A DNA stretch of 64,000 nucleotides, taken from Adiantum capillus-veneris. Lineage: Eukaryota > Streptophyta > Polypodiopsida > Polypodiales > Pteridaceae. Below are positions 1-9,492 of the stretch, piece by piece. The stretch spans positions 37,088,781 to 37,152,780 of the forward strand of contig CM043960.1 of the NCBI GenBank assembly GCA_014529385.2, written 5' to 3'. Position 1 is the stretch's first letter; each line of letters begins with the position of its first letter. The notes beneath the pieces are model-generated. The model was given only the letters and a program-made list of their open reading frames with translations. It had not been told where the DNA came from and did no database searches. Position numbers and translations under genes: made by a program.

Positions 1-302
1 TTTGCCGAAAAAATCTACTATCTGGATTTCTGAATTCCCTTGGGTTTTTTAGTTTCTTGAAAAATTCCTGAAAATCCCTGTTGTCTGTCTGCAGATTTTT
101 GAAAAATTTGAAAAATTCTATCTGTCTGCAGATTCCTAAAAAAATCCTAAAAGTCCTGCAAATCCCTGTTGCTAGAAAATTCAATTCAAAATTCTGTCTG
201 CAGTGCAGGGGCGGGTGGGGGTGCTGGCTACAGAAACTGTAGGTCGCAGCAGGCGTGGGCGAGTGGAGGCACGCGAGGAGGAGGTATGGCAAGGGAGGGA
301 CA
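1..302. repeat. Non-coding start of window with short degenerate repeats
   Basis: No gene is visible here. The motif CTGTCTGCAG recurs three times (near 85, 122 and 194) within A/T-rich text resembling a degenerate tandem repeat of roughly 35-75 bp. From about 205 the base composition switches abruptly to G-rich and leads into the minisatellite that follows. The long open frames that cross this stretch on both strands are low-complexity and not credible proteins. Confidence 0.5.
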
Positions 303-615
303 GTGCGTGGGCAGGGCTATGCAGGTGGGGCAGCGCGAGGTGTGTGGGCAACTGGGGGAGCGCGAGCAGAGGGTAGTGCGTGGGCGGGGCTATGCAGGTG
401 GGGCGTGCGTGGACAGCTGGGGGAGCGTGAGCAGAGGACAGCGTGAGGGCGTGGCAGGTGGGGGGGGGGGGGGGGTGGGGGCAACGCGTGGACGGGGCTA
501 TGCAGGTGGGGTAGCGCGAGGTGTGTGGGCAGCTGGGGGAGCGCAAGCAGAGGGCAGCTTGTGGGCGGGGCTATGCAAGTGTGGCAATGCGAGGTCCGTG
601 GGCAGTTGGGGGAGC

Positions 616-617
<2 letters not shown>
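303..617. repeat. G-rich 73-bp minisatellite
   Basis: The block containing GGGCTATGCAGGTGGGG recurs at about 314, 387, 495 and 569, with spacings of 73, 108 and 74 bp. A further copy sits at 781, beyond a GA tract. Units also share a GTGTGTGGGCAGCTGGGGGAG-like core. A homopolymer of about 17 G lies near 460. Open frames in all registers arise from the lack of A/T and are rejected as genes. The composition is unlike its surroundings, so this is a local tandem expansion. Confidence 0.85.

Positions 618-705
<88 letters not shown>
618..705. repeat. (GA)n microsatellite, about 88 bp
   Basis: Uninterrupted AG dinucleotides run from the end of the minisatellite to AAGCTT. It is the first of three GA tracts within 340 bp. 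Arg-Glu or Ser-Leu repeat reading frames through it are artefacts. Confidence 0.97.
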
Positions 706-707
<2 letters not shown>

Positions 708-797
708 CTTTGGTGGAACATTCACAGTAAACCTGTTGTGCTTGTGCTTGAAGAAAAAGGAGAGGGCAGCGCGTGGGCGGGGCTATGCAGGTGGGGC

Positions 798-800
<3 letters not shown>

Positions 801-883
<83 letters not shown>
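801..883. repeat. (GA)n microsatellite, about 83 bp
   Basis: Uninterrupted AG repeat. It is preceded by one more copy of the G-rich minisatellite core (775-799) and followed directly by the LTR-derived text GATGAACCAACCAACC. A short third tract (931-950) separates two copies of that LTR text, so the GA tract has been locally duplicated together with about 48 bp of LTR. Confidence 0.97.
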
Positions 884-886
<3 letters not shown>

Positions 887-1132
887 ACCAACCAACCTTG
901 GCAATGAATTGATACCATATACAATGGGTTGCAGAGAGAGAGAGAGAGAGCTGAACCAACCAACCTTGGCAATGAATTGATACATATACAATGGGGGCAA
1001 TGGGTTGCATATATACTCACTAAGTAAATTGCCCTACCCAGACTTGACAAATAAGTGAAATAAATACCTAAAAGCCAAAATAAATATTGGGATCACATCG
1101 GGCAGTTCACTTGAGATGCCATAACTTTAACA
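884..1132 (-). repeat. 3' LTR (partial) of the small minus-strand element
   Basis: It matches 2280-2466 closely (shared text around AACCAACCTTG, CAATGAATTGATAC, CCAAAATAAATATTGGGATC). The inner half of the LTR is missing. About 48 bp of the LTR next to a GA tract is present twice (886-932 and 952-999). Confidence 0.75.
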
Positions 1133-1610
1133 CTCTCTCGGCAGCCATGCCAATCTCTTCTGTCAAATCTTTATCACCGTTATCTCCATCCAGCTTGCCT
1201 TTGCCTTTGTCTCTTTGTGAGTTCCTGCTTTTTTCTTTGGTTTCAAACTCCGGAGCCAAACAAAGTGTCGTGTCATATTTATAACAACGACTGTCGAACC
1301 TCGTGGGTACCGAGGCAGCTAATTGAGTGTTGGTACTTCCGTCCTTGTTAAGCTTACCTTTGCCTCTGTCCTCTAGCGAACTCGTGCATTTGCTTTTGGC
1401 TTCACAATCTCGAGCCAAACAAAGCGACGGCTTCCTTGAGAACTGAGATTGAGCATAGGCCGCTAACTGGGAACTGGTTGATCTGCTTTCCATAGTCAAT
1501 GGTTGGTGTCGGTCATCAATGTCGTTGGCGCTCGAGCAAGGGGGGGCCAAGTTGAAGTTGAAAGATTTGGAAATTTGTTCTTTCTCACACTCCAAAGAGT
1601 GGCCGCACAA
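1107..1610 (-). pseudogene. Unrecognised ORF inside the small LTR element, with an internal repeat
   Basis: A 167-codon open frame on the minus strand lies between the two LTRs; its last codons run into the 3' LTR. The protein is hydrophilic and Lys/Ser/Asp-rich, without a family I recognise. It contains two related blocks of about 46 residues, each with a Cys-Leu-Ala core followed by a GKGKL motif, matching a tandem duplication in the DNA at about 1160-1300 and 1330-1440. It could be a leftover gag, a captured host fragment or a chance frame. The absence of any enzymatic domain and the overlap with the LTR argue against an intact functional gene. Confidence 0.35.
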
Positions 1611-2162
1611 TCCCGAAGCCGCTCCACAAGCTCTTCGTTGCTTTTGCAGGCGTTATTTAAGATGCAAAGCACAAACTGGCCCTAAGATATGCCGTGCATA
1701 TACATTTCAAAACACCAACACTAGAGGGCTCCGAAGACTAGCAATTTGTCTATTGTGTTTTAAAACGGTAGCTGATTGCTGCTCTTCACTGGGGCATTTT
1801 TTTGTAGCATGCGTTTCAAAACGCAGTCGGGGACTTCTCTTGGGGGCAAGTGGTTTGGACCACAAAGCACATGCCAACCTTGGAAGCATATCAAAACGCA
1901 GGCAAAACCGCCTCTGCACCAAGCACTTTGAAACGCTGCCTTTCTTTGCCTCCGAAAAGTGCCGCCAATGCACTAGCATTTTACAACGTTGCACATAGAG
2001 CGTCGTCGCCTCCAAGCTTCAAAGCACAAGTAGAGGCATAAACGCCGATGCAAGAAGCGTTTTAGAATGCTGTTGTCAATGCTCTTTCACTTGCCGCCAT
2101 GTTTTCTTCTCCTATTCCTCTTCTTCACAACGATGCCCTCTTCCACGATCAACGAGTCTTGC

Positions 2163-2174
2163 GCTTTGATACCA
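2163..2174 (-). other. Primer-binding site
   Basis: TGGTATCAAAGC on the minus strand immediately adjoins the LTR end. It differs by one base from TGGTATCAGAGC, the initiator-Met tRNA complement seen in the other elements of this window. Confidence 0.75.
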
Positions 2175-2220
2175 TGTCAAACTCGACGATGCGGAACTAC
2201 AGAGACCAAGGGGAGAATGC

Positions 2221-2271
<51 letters not shown>

Positions 2272-2466
2272 GGGGGAGATACTATTGAACCAACCAACCT
2301 TGCCAATGAATTGATACATATACAATGGGCAATGGGTTGCATATATATCCACCTAAGTAAATTGCCCTACCCACACTTTGACAAAAAAAGTGAAATAAAT
2401 ACCTAAAAGCCAAAATAAATATTGGGATCACATTGGCAGTTCACTTGAGATGCCTTAACTTTAACA
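2175..2466 (-). repeat. 5' LTR of the small minus-strand element
   Basis: Bounded by TG...CA-type termini (TGTTAAAG / TTTGACA on the minus strand), 292 bp. It contains a (GA)n tract (2223-2260) fused to a run of 16 G (2261-2276). Confidence 0.75.
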
Positions 2467-2539
2467 AGATCTTATGCAGATCATGAGAGATATCTAAAGT
2501 TGAGCGTATATAAGGATACTCTGATTCATGAATGTCGTC

Positions 2540-3160
2540 TATATTGAGCATGCGATTTGACAAGCAAGATTGCATGCTGTTCGTGTCTATGATCTTTGAT
2601 GCTTTTTCAATTTTGATAGGTGTAATTAGGGGTGATTACTCTACTTCAAGAGGGGGTATGTCAGAAAATGGTGATGTGGTAGTATCGTGTAGCTGTATGG
2701 CCCAAGTATCATGGTGTGATTAACGATGAGTTTCACGGTGGTGCATATGTTCATGATGTGGCAGAACATCCATTGCCCAAGAATCGTGCTGTGATTAACG
2801 ATGGGTTTCACAGTGGTGCATATGTTGATGATGTGATAGTGCGTTTCTATGCAACTTTATCTAAAGATTTTCCTGAATGCCTTTAAATTGAAAGCTAGGG
2901 GCTGTGTTTTCTCTCAAATTATGTGAGTAGTCTCATTCGATAGTTGAAACACAATTGTTGATCAATGATAAAGAAATATTGCCGTTTTTTCTCAAATCAT
3001 GTGAGTAGTCTCACTCAATAGTTGAAACACAATTGTTGGTCAATGATAAAGAAATACCGCGAGGGCGCCTGACTTGGGGGCCAATACTCTTTTAAAGGGA
3101 ACTTTATCTCTTCCCGTCGCCTCCAAAATCCAAGTGTGAAGCTGTTCTTGTTCTGTACTC
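2540..3160 (+). mobile_element. 3' end of a decayed Ty3/gypsy element with 3' LTR
   Basis: The text GGTGTAATTAGGGGTGATTAC followed by CTTCAAGAGGGGGTA and then TGTCAGAAAATGGTGATG matches the 3' untranslated end, polypurine tract and LTR start of elements A (near 11600) and C (near 24850). The LTR therefore starts at 2659. It holds two tandem duplications (units of about 75 bp at 2698-2850 and about 78 bp at 2903-3058). It also has the family signature AAAGAAATACC...GGGCGCC..ACTT.GGGGCCAATAC at 3046-3092. The LTR's 3' terminus and a PBS were not found, so the end is approximate. Confidence 0.6.
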
Positions 3161-3890
3161 TAATAGTTGTTTTGAGTTTGTATTACTGATTATTTCTATT
3201 TGCATGTGGTGCCCACTAGTTACACAAGATGTTAGTCTATCAATGGACCTTTCATTTTTCCCCACAATGAAATTGGCTCTTGAAATTCTAGATGGTGGGA
3301 CTAGTCTCTTTAGAGAGATGCCTCGCACTTGTCCTCGTGGGACCAGACTCTTCAGAGAGCTGCCTTGCACAGGTTCTCTCTAGAGCCTACAGGTTGAGGC
3401 TTTCCAAAGTAATCACCAGTGGTAGATGCCATGTGGAAGCGTAGTAAAGCAGTTCTATACTGTACGACTATGCCAAGCAGTTAGAACCCCATGCCGATAC
3501 CTATAAATAGGACCGGTTAATCTCATTTTAGTCATCTTAACACTTGCGAGTCCTGCATGGTTTCACTCGGGAGAGCCTAGGAGAGCTTATAATCACTCAG
3601 TGTTGATCCTTTGTATCGTTTGTACTTTTCAGTCAATCATTCCAAAGTTCTATAACCTTGTAGTTGACTCTGAATCTGAACTAGTTATACTCTAAACTAT
3701 ACTCTATAAGCTGAATCTGAACCACTTTTTGAGTTGTCTCATTCAGTGTCTTGTACTTTGAACTTGCCTCCTTGAAATCTGGTGCTAGTCTAGTATGAAT
3801 CTGTCATCGGAAGTGTGCTCTATTTGCCATCTGATAATCTGATCTTTGGTATTTGAACCTGATTAGCTCATCAAAGTGCATTTAAGAGCG
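3161..3890 (+). mobile_element. Probable 5' LTR/leader of the Tat-like Ty3 element
   Basis: No coding sequence is visible. A TATA box (CTATAAATAG, 3501-3510) lies upstream of a pyrimidine-rich leader with repeated CTGAATCTGAAC-type motifs (3670-3730). I infer LTR or leader function because the gag-like frame begins just downstream. LTR termini and a PBS could not be fixed; TTTGGTATTTGAACC near 3855 is only a weak candidate. Confidence 0.4.
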
Positions 3891-4660
3891 AGAATGTGAG
3901 GGAGCAAGAAATCTCAGCTCCCACAAGGAAATTCAACGACTTAGTGCAACGAGCTCTCAAAATGGAACAACAAGCCAAGAAGGAGAAGGGCTGAAAAGGT
4001 AATCTAGCTGAAGTTCCAGTGAGTCTTCAGACACGTCATCAAGTTTGAGTTAATCTGATGACAAGCAATTCATTTTGAAGAACTGCCCAGAACCAGAAAG
4101 AAGGGATCATGATCAAGGAGAATCAAAGGATTGTCAAAATAGATCTCTGAGATCTCAAGGACCAGGCCCTTGATTGGAAAAGTAGAGACTTGGTGCATAA
4201 GATGTAAATCCAAAGAGCATCAAACCGATGAATGTGTCTAGTGCACGTATTGCAAGGCTTTTGGTCATTTATGGAACAATTGCAAGATTAAGATACACCA
4301 CTTCATGGTAGGAAAAGACGTATCCTTGATTGCATTGACCAACCCTGATCCAGAGAAAGTCACTGAGAACGTGGATAATAGAGCCAATACTAGTTGTATG
4401 GCTGGGAGAGGCAGATACTAGAATTTTTTTGGTAGAGGTAGAGGAAGAACTGATTTTACCAGAAGGAATTTCAGCTGTTATACATGTGGAAAGTACGGGC
4501 ACTTTTTAACACAATGTTTCGACAATTTGAAGGCTAAAGTAATCGAGGGAGACATGGCAAAGCCAATACCAGTGCGTGTGATTACTAGGAGCTCTGGCAT
4601 TGTCATTGAGGAATCCTAGAGGAGCAAGTCACTCGATCCAAGTAGAGTGAAGAGAGGCAG
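3890..4660 (+). pseudogene. gag remnant with three CCHC zinc knuckles (Tat-like Ty3 element)
   Basis: Gag packages the element's RNA. A frame at 3890-3990 encodes a Lys/Gln-rich segment. After shifts of frame, three CX2CX4HX4C knuckles appear in one frame: C-IR-C-KSKE-H-QTDE-C at 4194-4235, C-TY-C-KAFG-H-LWNN-C at 4242-4283 and C-YT-C-GKYG-H-FLTQ-C at 4476-4517. Arg/Gly-rich spacers lie between the second and third. A TAG separates the first two, and further stops follow. All zinc ligands are intact despite the surrounding decay. Three knuckles are more than the single one in the chromoviruses of this window, supporting a different lineage. Confidence 0.7.
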
Positions 4661-5290
4661 AAGTGGAAAAAGCAGAGGGCAGTATGGAAGGCCAAAGGAA
4701 AAGCCAAAGAAGTGGACGAGTGGCAGGAGCAAAGGGTCTTGGTTGCTTGGATCGCGCAAGATCTAGAGCACAAAAAACCAGAGAAGCCTGAGTAGGTTCC
4801 TATAGAAGCTTTCGCCAGTAGCCTCAATGGACTAGATTGGGGGATTCCCGACACTGGTTTTGGTGAGCAAACTCCTAAGAAGGTAGCTGGTTTTGACATG
4901 AAGAGTTTGAACGGAGTTTTACAAGTCAAACCTGATGTGGAAAGCGTTGATAAAAAGGATTTGGAAACAGAAACCGTTTGGAAAGAATGATCTGACTTTG
5001 CATCAAAGAGTCCATTAGCCAAGAGACAGAGAGTCCCGACACAGGCATGACACTGCGAGGATAGTTCTCTAGAAGGGAGATCGTTCAGATAGCAGTTTGA
5101 GAAATAAGCAGGACGAAATCTATGTAAAGGTGTGCGAAAGAATCAAGAAGTTGACTAATGAGCTGGATAACATGAGGAAAACTTTGCCAAAGGCGGCAAA
5201 GTTCATCAGGAAGCAAAGAAAAAAGGATTCGGATGCAATGACAATTAACTAGTCGGAAATTAAGGATGATGAGGTACCTGTCATTTAGAT
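4660..5290 (+). pseudogene. gag-protease linker remnant of the Tat-like element
   Basis: The region reads as fragmented, charged, low-complexity protein (Lys/Glu/Gln-rich) in shifting frames, as expected between gag and protease. No motif is identifiable. Placement rests on the zinc knuckles upstream and the protease active site downstream. Confidence 0.45.
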
Positions 5291-5309
5291 TGACTATAAA
5301 GTAAGAAAG

Positions 5310-5660
5310 TAGTGGAAGTTGCTGTTGGGGGTCATTCTAGATGGAGAGGCTGGTGTCCACATCCTAGGCGAACATACTAGGTAGAACATACTAGATGAAC
5401 ATAGTAGGTAGATAAGCTTACACCATTTAGGATTCACATGGCAGATCAAAGAATTGTGCAAGCAAGTGGCGTGATCAAGAATCTCCAAATCAAAGTGGAT
5501 TCAAAAACGTTCAAGACGAGTTTTTTGGTAATGAATTTACAAGGTGCTTATAGTATGTTGTTGGGAAGGCCGTGGTTAAGAAGTGCAGGGACCATACATG
5601 ATTATATTGGCTAGACATTCACTATACAAAGGCCAAACAAGAGAATTCAAGTTAAGACAT
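5310..5660 (+). pseudogene. Retropepsin-like aspartic protease remnant (Tat-like element)
   Basis: An aspartic protease matures the Gag-Pol polyprotein. The active-site segment I-L-D-G-E-A-G-V-H-I-L begins at 5334 with the catalytic Asp codon at 5340; the usual D-[TSG]-G-[AS] is changed to D-G-E-A. Stops follow. A second conserved segment, A-Y-S-M-L-L-G-R-P-W-L, lies at about 5546-5578 in another frame, so at least one frameshift separates the two. The LLGRPWL form is the one typical of Tat/Athila-type elements. Non-functional. Confidence 0.7.
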
Positions 5661-5671
5661 ATAACACCAGA

Positions 5672-5749
5672 ACATGGAAGAAAGCAATGAGATCTGAAAA
5701 ACTATGTCGAACATGGAAGAAAGCAATGAGATCTGAAAAACTATGTCGA
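5672..5749 (+). repeat. 39-bp tandem duplication
   Basis: ACATGGAAGAAAGCAATGAG and the following bases are present twice, starting at 5672 and 5711, without mismatch that I can see. The unit is 13 codons long, so it preserves reading frame. It lies in the protease-RT linker of the Tat-like element. Confidence 0.9.
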
Positions 5750-5985
5750 AAGTATGACACTAAGAAGATAAAAAGAATGCTAGCCTCAATGAATATATTT
5801 CCCATAGCTGAAATAGACCTCGACGCAGATTTTTAGATCAGAAAAGGGCTCAAGAGCAGCAGCAACAGTACCCTGAAAATTTGACTGAATATTACTAAGG
5901 GGAAACAACCAAGTAGTCTGGATGGGAGAGCTTCAGTAGGGACAAGGAACCAGACATCTCAGATGGGCAATTCGGAGGGTGCCAC

Positions 5986-6516
5986 TGTCACAAACTGATG
6001 ACGTGCAATGACCACACGGGTGAGGACCAAGTGACGTGGCGGAACAGTACAAACATCACACTGTACGGACATGCCCATAAATGGCACTGACATGCTGACG
6101 TGGATTGCCGTATGGATTTTCGTAAAAAGCGCTAACATATGCTGATGTGGTAGTAATACAGATTTTCACAAATTTCATTGGCAGCTTTTTGGCCAGTAGC
6201 TTTTGAGTTTAGTGCTTTATGCTTTTGGGGCTTTGCTTCTTGAGCATCCCTTATAAAAATAAAAGAGCCCCTAGGGCCTCACTCTGCAGAGCATTTGGAC
6301 GCAGAGTTTGAGAGCAGAGGTCCCTCGGGAGTTGTATGTTGCAATGATTAATGATAAAGAAATACGGAAAGGGGCGCTAGACTTTGGGGCCAATACCTTT
6401 GGGCTCGGAACTACGCCGGGCCGTGTCGACTCTCTCTCTATTAAAGTTCGGTGATTTAAAGTTCTTGTTCGTGTGTTGCTAATGGTTTCTTGCTTGGAGT
6501 GTCCAAGCTTGTTATA
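5986..6516 (+). repeat. 5' LTR of element A
   Basis: It starts TGTCACAAACTGATGACG and ends GCTTGTTATA (TTACA in relatives). A TATA-like TATAAAAAT is at 6252-6260. The family signature (AAAGAAATACGGAAAGGGGCGC, split here as AAAGAAATAC / GGAAAGGGGCGC) is near 6354. A short CT tract lies where the 3' LTR has a 67-bp one. Confidence 0.9.
6252..6260 (+). promoter_or_regulatory. LTR TATA box of element A
   Basis: TATAAAAAT lies about 265 bp into the LTR. The equivalent site in the 3' LTR reads TGTAAAAAT (near 11909), so that copy has lost the match. Confidence 0.6.
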
Positions 6517-6517
6517 G

Positions 6518-6529
6518 TGGTATCAGAGC
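6518..6529 (+). other. Primer-binding site of element A
   Basis: TGGTATCAGAGC, one base after the LTR end, complements the 3' end of plant initiator-Met tRNA. Confidence 0.9.
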
Positions 6530-6725
6530 TTAGAAAGATTCTTCTTCTACGGAGGATCCGATCCTTTTTACAACACACGCACATTTTTTTGTAGAAGAAC
6601 CTTCGTGCCGTGACTCCGGACTTATTAGCCACTCCCCCACCCTTCGTACATCGCGCATCAGGTGCGCTCCCATCTTCATTGCTCCGTCTTACAGGGAATA
6701 AGCCATAAAGAACCCTAGATTACAC

Positions 6726-7110
6726 ATGGGTTCTCGCGGAGAATCCAACAGAGATCACACTTCTCAGTGGCTAGGTAGAGAAAAGTTGAAATCTGGCACG
6801 AAAACTAAAGATTTGGACAAATTCTTGGCAGAAAAGTTTGCCAGAACAGAGTACAAACGTCAATTGCATGTTGACATGCGTGTGGAAAGATTGATCAAGT
6901 ACTCCAGAGACTTGAGATCTGCGAAGCACTTGAAGAATTACCTGATTGATGAAATTTACTCGTGATGGCGCAAAGCCATTGATTCTCCTCTCAGGTCAGG
7001 AGGAAAGCTGAAAGGACACATGAGTGCAGACAAGCGGAACCTATACTGGCAGAAACAGCTGAATAGAACTCTTGAAAAGAAGATGAACCAGAGGAACACC
7101 AGAAGATAAG
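6726..7110 (+). pseudogene. gag N-terminal region, element A
   Basis: The ATG at 6726 opens a frame starting M-G-S-R-G-E that aligns with the gag start of element D at 28006 (M-G-S-R-G-E-F). Both share a basic helix-rich segment with ERLIKYSRD / KRLIKYSRD and NYLIDEI / DYLIDEI. A TGA at 6963-6965 interrupts the frame, and the same frame continues to about 7110. The capsid-like core and zinc knuckle expected next are absent: the protease begins at about 7150. A core-like block is found instead after the integrase (9517-10263). Confidence 0.8.
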
Positions 7111-7144
7111 CCAGAGAGTCACAAAGCAACAGCGGAGCGCGCAA

Positions 7145-7490
7145 CAAACCCTTATCTTCTTTGATGGAGAAGCCAAGGTCAACTTCAACCGAATTGGTGA
7201 CTCGATTTGGAATTACGCCCAAGGAAATGGGGCCGCAGGCTAAGGCTGTTCTAGTAGAACCCAGACGGGATGTTGCGGGCACTAGGACTTTTACATCATG
7301 CCTTTTGAAGGGTGTGACGCCCTCCGAAGAATCCCTTGGTTCCCCAAGAACAGTGCCGTGGTCGATTATAGGGCAGGGAAAGCCATCTTGAAGAATGAGG
7401 AGGGCAAAGGGATTGTACTTGATGGAAAACTGAAAGGGAGTCTGTCCTACTTGATGAAATCCAGTTTTTTTGTTGTTTACCCGATTTTGA
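7145..7490 (+). pseudogene. Aspartic protease remnant, element A
   Basis: The active-site segment L-I-F-F-D-G-E-A-K-V-N-F starts near 7150. Element C has L-I-F-F-D-G-G-A at the same place, so the third residue of the D-[TG]-G triad is altered here. Downstream, in another frame, FYIMPFEGCDALRRIPWF corresponds to the conserved LEGCDVLLGIPWY of element C, with the LLG changed to LRR. At least one frameshift separates the halves. Not functional. Confidence 0.75.
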
Positions 7491-7529
7491 ACTGAATGAT
7501 GATTAAAGGTCGAATATGTCAGACCTCGA

Positions 7530-8210
7530 AAAAGGAACGACAAGATTTTTTGCAAGCTCAAGCTGACTGTTTCTCTGAGGGCTTACCAGGCAAGTTGCCT
7601 CCTTCACGTCCTGATCGCACGATTGATTTGATTTCCGATAGTACACCACCGAACTAGCCATCTTACTGACCTAGCCGAGCCCAAAATGAAGAAATAATGA
7701 ACCATAATAGATTTTCCCATCTCGAGGATCGATGATATACTCGACAGACCTCAAGGTTCTACTTGCCGAATTGATATGAAGAGTGGTGGAGATGTCTACA
7801 AGACAGCTTTCAGGATGATTTTTGGTGATGCCGATCTTACGAATGTTCCGGCTACATTCAACGTCATGATGGATAGGGTTTTCAGAGGGTGCAGATCATT
7901 TGTGGGCACTTTCTTCTCCAAGAATGAAGCTTAACACAGACACCATTTGTTGGAAGTTTTCGAAACACTGCGGAAGCATAAATTAGTTATAGATGTGAGA
8001 AAGAGTGAATTTTTCTTGCCTGAGATACACATCGTGGGACACATCGTCTCAACAGAAGGGGTAAAAATGGACCTTGCCAATATCGAGACTATTCGTGATT
8101 GGCCTGATTTGAAGAATGTTCATGAGGTTCGAAGCTTTCTGGGCTTGTGTTTTTACTATTGGCAGTTCATTTGCAGAGAGATTCTCCTTTGCATGTGTTG
8201 ACTCAGAAAG
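7530..8210 (+). pseudogene. Reverse transcriptase remnant, element A
   Basis: RT copies the element's RNA into DNA. The linker motif (DCFSEGLPGKLPPSRPD) is at 7568-7616. The fingers segment with MCIDYRALNK is deleted, leaving only a damaged PRIDDILD-like piece near 7720. The catalytic F-F-D-D is also lost: the sequence goes from G-T-F-F straight to S-K-N-E near 7905-7925, where element C has F-F-D-D-I-I-V-F-S-K-N-E. The thumb segment (7947-8190) remains well conserved, including the stretch ending VRSFLGLC. Confidence 0.8.
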
Positions 8211-8214
8211 GGTT

Positions 8215-8665
8215 CATTTTACTTGGAGACCGTTAAAGATTGCAGCCTTTCAAACTCTCAAGGAAAATTTGACAACGGGACCAGTTTTGGCCTTGCCAAA
8301 CTTGCAAAAGCCATTCGAAGTTTACTGTGATGCTTGTGGTCGTAGTCTGGGAGCAGTCTTGATGCAAGAAGGCCATGTCATTGCTTTACAAGAGCAGGAT
8401 GTTTTCATGTCCTGAAGTGGTTGCACAGATTTATGAAAAAGAGCCGTTGGCAGTTACCCAGGCTCTTACACAGTGGCGATACTTTCTAGTCGGAGTTGAC
8501 TTTACCATCTTCATAGACCATCAGAGTTTACACTACTACTTGTTGCAGAAGCCGCTTTCAGAAAAGCAGATAAGGTAGACTAACATCTTGTCACGGTTTC
8601 ACCTCCAAATAGTCCATGTTCAGGGACATAAGAATTTAGTGGCAAATGCATTGTCTAGAAAGCCC
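8215..8665 (+). pseudogene. RNase H remnant, element A
   Basis: RNase H removes the RNA strand of the hybrid. PFEVYCDACGRSLGAVLMQ (8314-8370) carries the first catalytic Asp region. YEKEPLAVTQAL and FIDHQSLHYY follow in other frames up to 8578. A stop replaces the expected residue in QIR*TNIL. The order and spacing match element E. Confidence 0.75.
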
Positions 8666-8799
8666 TTGGTTCTGGCTATTTCCGCGATACATCATTGAAG
8701 CTTCAAGGATATGGTAGATCAGTATGCCACAAATCCTGATTTTGTAGATATCTTTCACCGGATGTATAGTGGAGAGACAATTGCAAGCTATTCCATACA

Positions 8800-9492
8800 G
8801 GATGGCTACAACCTTTGAGGGAAAAGATTTTGACAGAGTCCCACTGTATACCTTTTTCCGGCCACTGTGGTATAGATACCACCTTGAAGGGTGTTGACCG
8901 TTACTTTTACTGGCCGAGGCTCAAAAAGGATGTGGACGAGTTTGTTGGCAGCTGCTTAGTATGCCAAAAGGTCAAGTTTGACAGGCATAAGGCACTAAGA
9001 TTTCTACATCCTTTACCCATACCCCCCGTCCTTGGGAAAGCATTGCCACGGATTTTATTTTTTAAACTTCCCAAGACTCAAAGTGGGCGTGATGGCATGT
9101 GGACAATCATCAACAAGTTCAATAAACAGCCCACTTTATTTCGGAAAAGAAGACAACTAAGCTCGATCATTTGGCGAAACTGTTTGTCTCACAGATTTTC
9201 CGAATATATGGCATGGCTGAGTCCATTGTTTCGGACAAAGATCCCCGGTTTACTAGTTTGTTTTAGAGGGCAATTTGGGAGAACATTGGCTTGCGATTGC
9301 AGTTCTCGTCCTCGTTCCACCCGCATACAGATGGGCAATTTGCGATAGGCAATTCAATGGTTTTGGATTTATATTTCGGATGAGAAGACTTAATGGGAAA
9401 AGTATTTGCCCTTGGTGGAGTAACACACGGGGAAGGTGCCATTTGAAGTATTCGAGGGTGCTAAGAAGGTTCCTCAATTTATAAGCACCAAA
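8800..9492 (+). pseudogene. Integrase (N-terminal and catalytic parts), element A
   Basis: Integrase inserts the DNA copy. The HHCC zinc domain is present from about 8840 (H-C-I-P-F-S-G-H then C-L-V-C-Q-K). The DDE core that follows is frame-shifted several times; recognisable pieces include KLPKTQSGRDGMWTI and the TDGQ region near 9340 mutated to IQMGNLR in one frame. The gene is interrupted at about 9493-9516 by the displaced gag block and resumes near 10264. Confidence 0.75.

Larger units (their letters stand above)
884..2466 (-). mobile_element. Small minus-strand LTR retroelement (TRIM/LARD-like)
   Basis: Two direct copies of one sequence flank about 1.04 kb. The upper copy (2175-2466) reads on the minus strand from TGTTAAAG to GTTTGACA and is followed at once by TGGTATCAAAGC (2163-2174), a good match to the initiator-Met tRNA primer site. 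The lower copy ends at 1132 with the same TGTTAAAG terminus, preceded on the minus strand by a short purine stretch (GCCGAGAGAG) usable as polypurine tract. No gag, RT or integrase is visible, so the element is non-autonomous or internally deleted. The distal part of the lower LTR is broken up by GA tracts and minisatellite, so the true outer end is uncertain. Confidence 0.75.

Noticed and set aside
303-1000. CRISPR-like array
   Set aside because: Repeats are contiguous minisatellite and dinucleotide units without unique spacers, and the DNA is plainly eukaryotic.
169-1050. Long open frames on both strands across the first kilobase
   Set aside because: They consist of Arg-Glu or Ser-Leu repeats from GA tracts and Gly/Arg-rich text from the minisatellite; no domain.
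6518-6529. TGGTATCAGAGC motifs as parts of tRNA genes
   Set aside because: Only the 12-13-base primer site is present at each location, directly after an LTR end; no cloverleaf surrounds it.
6956-7561. 201-codon minus-strand frame
   Set aside because: It is antisense to gag and protease of element A, which are identified by motifs on the plus strand.
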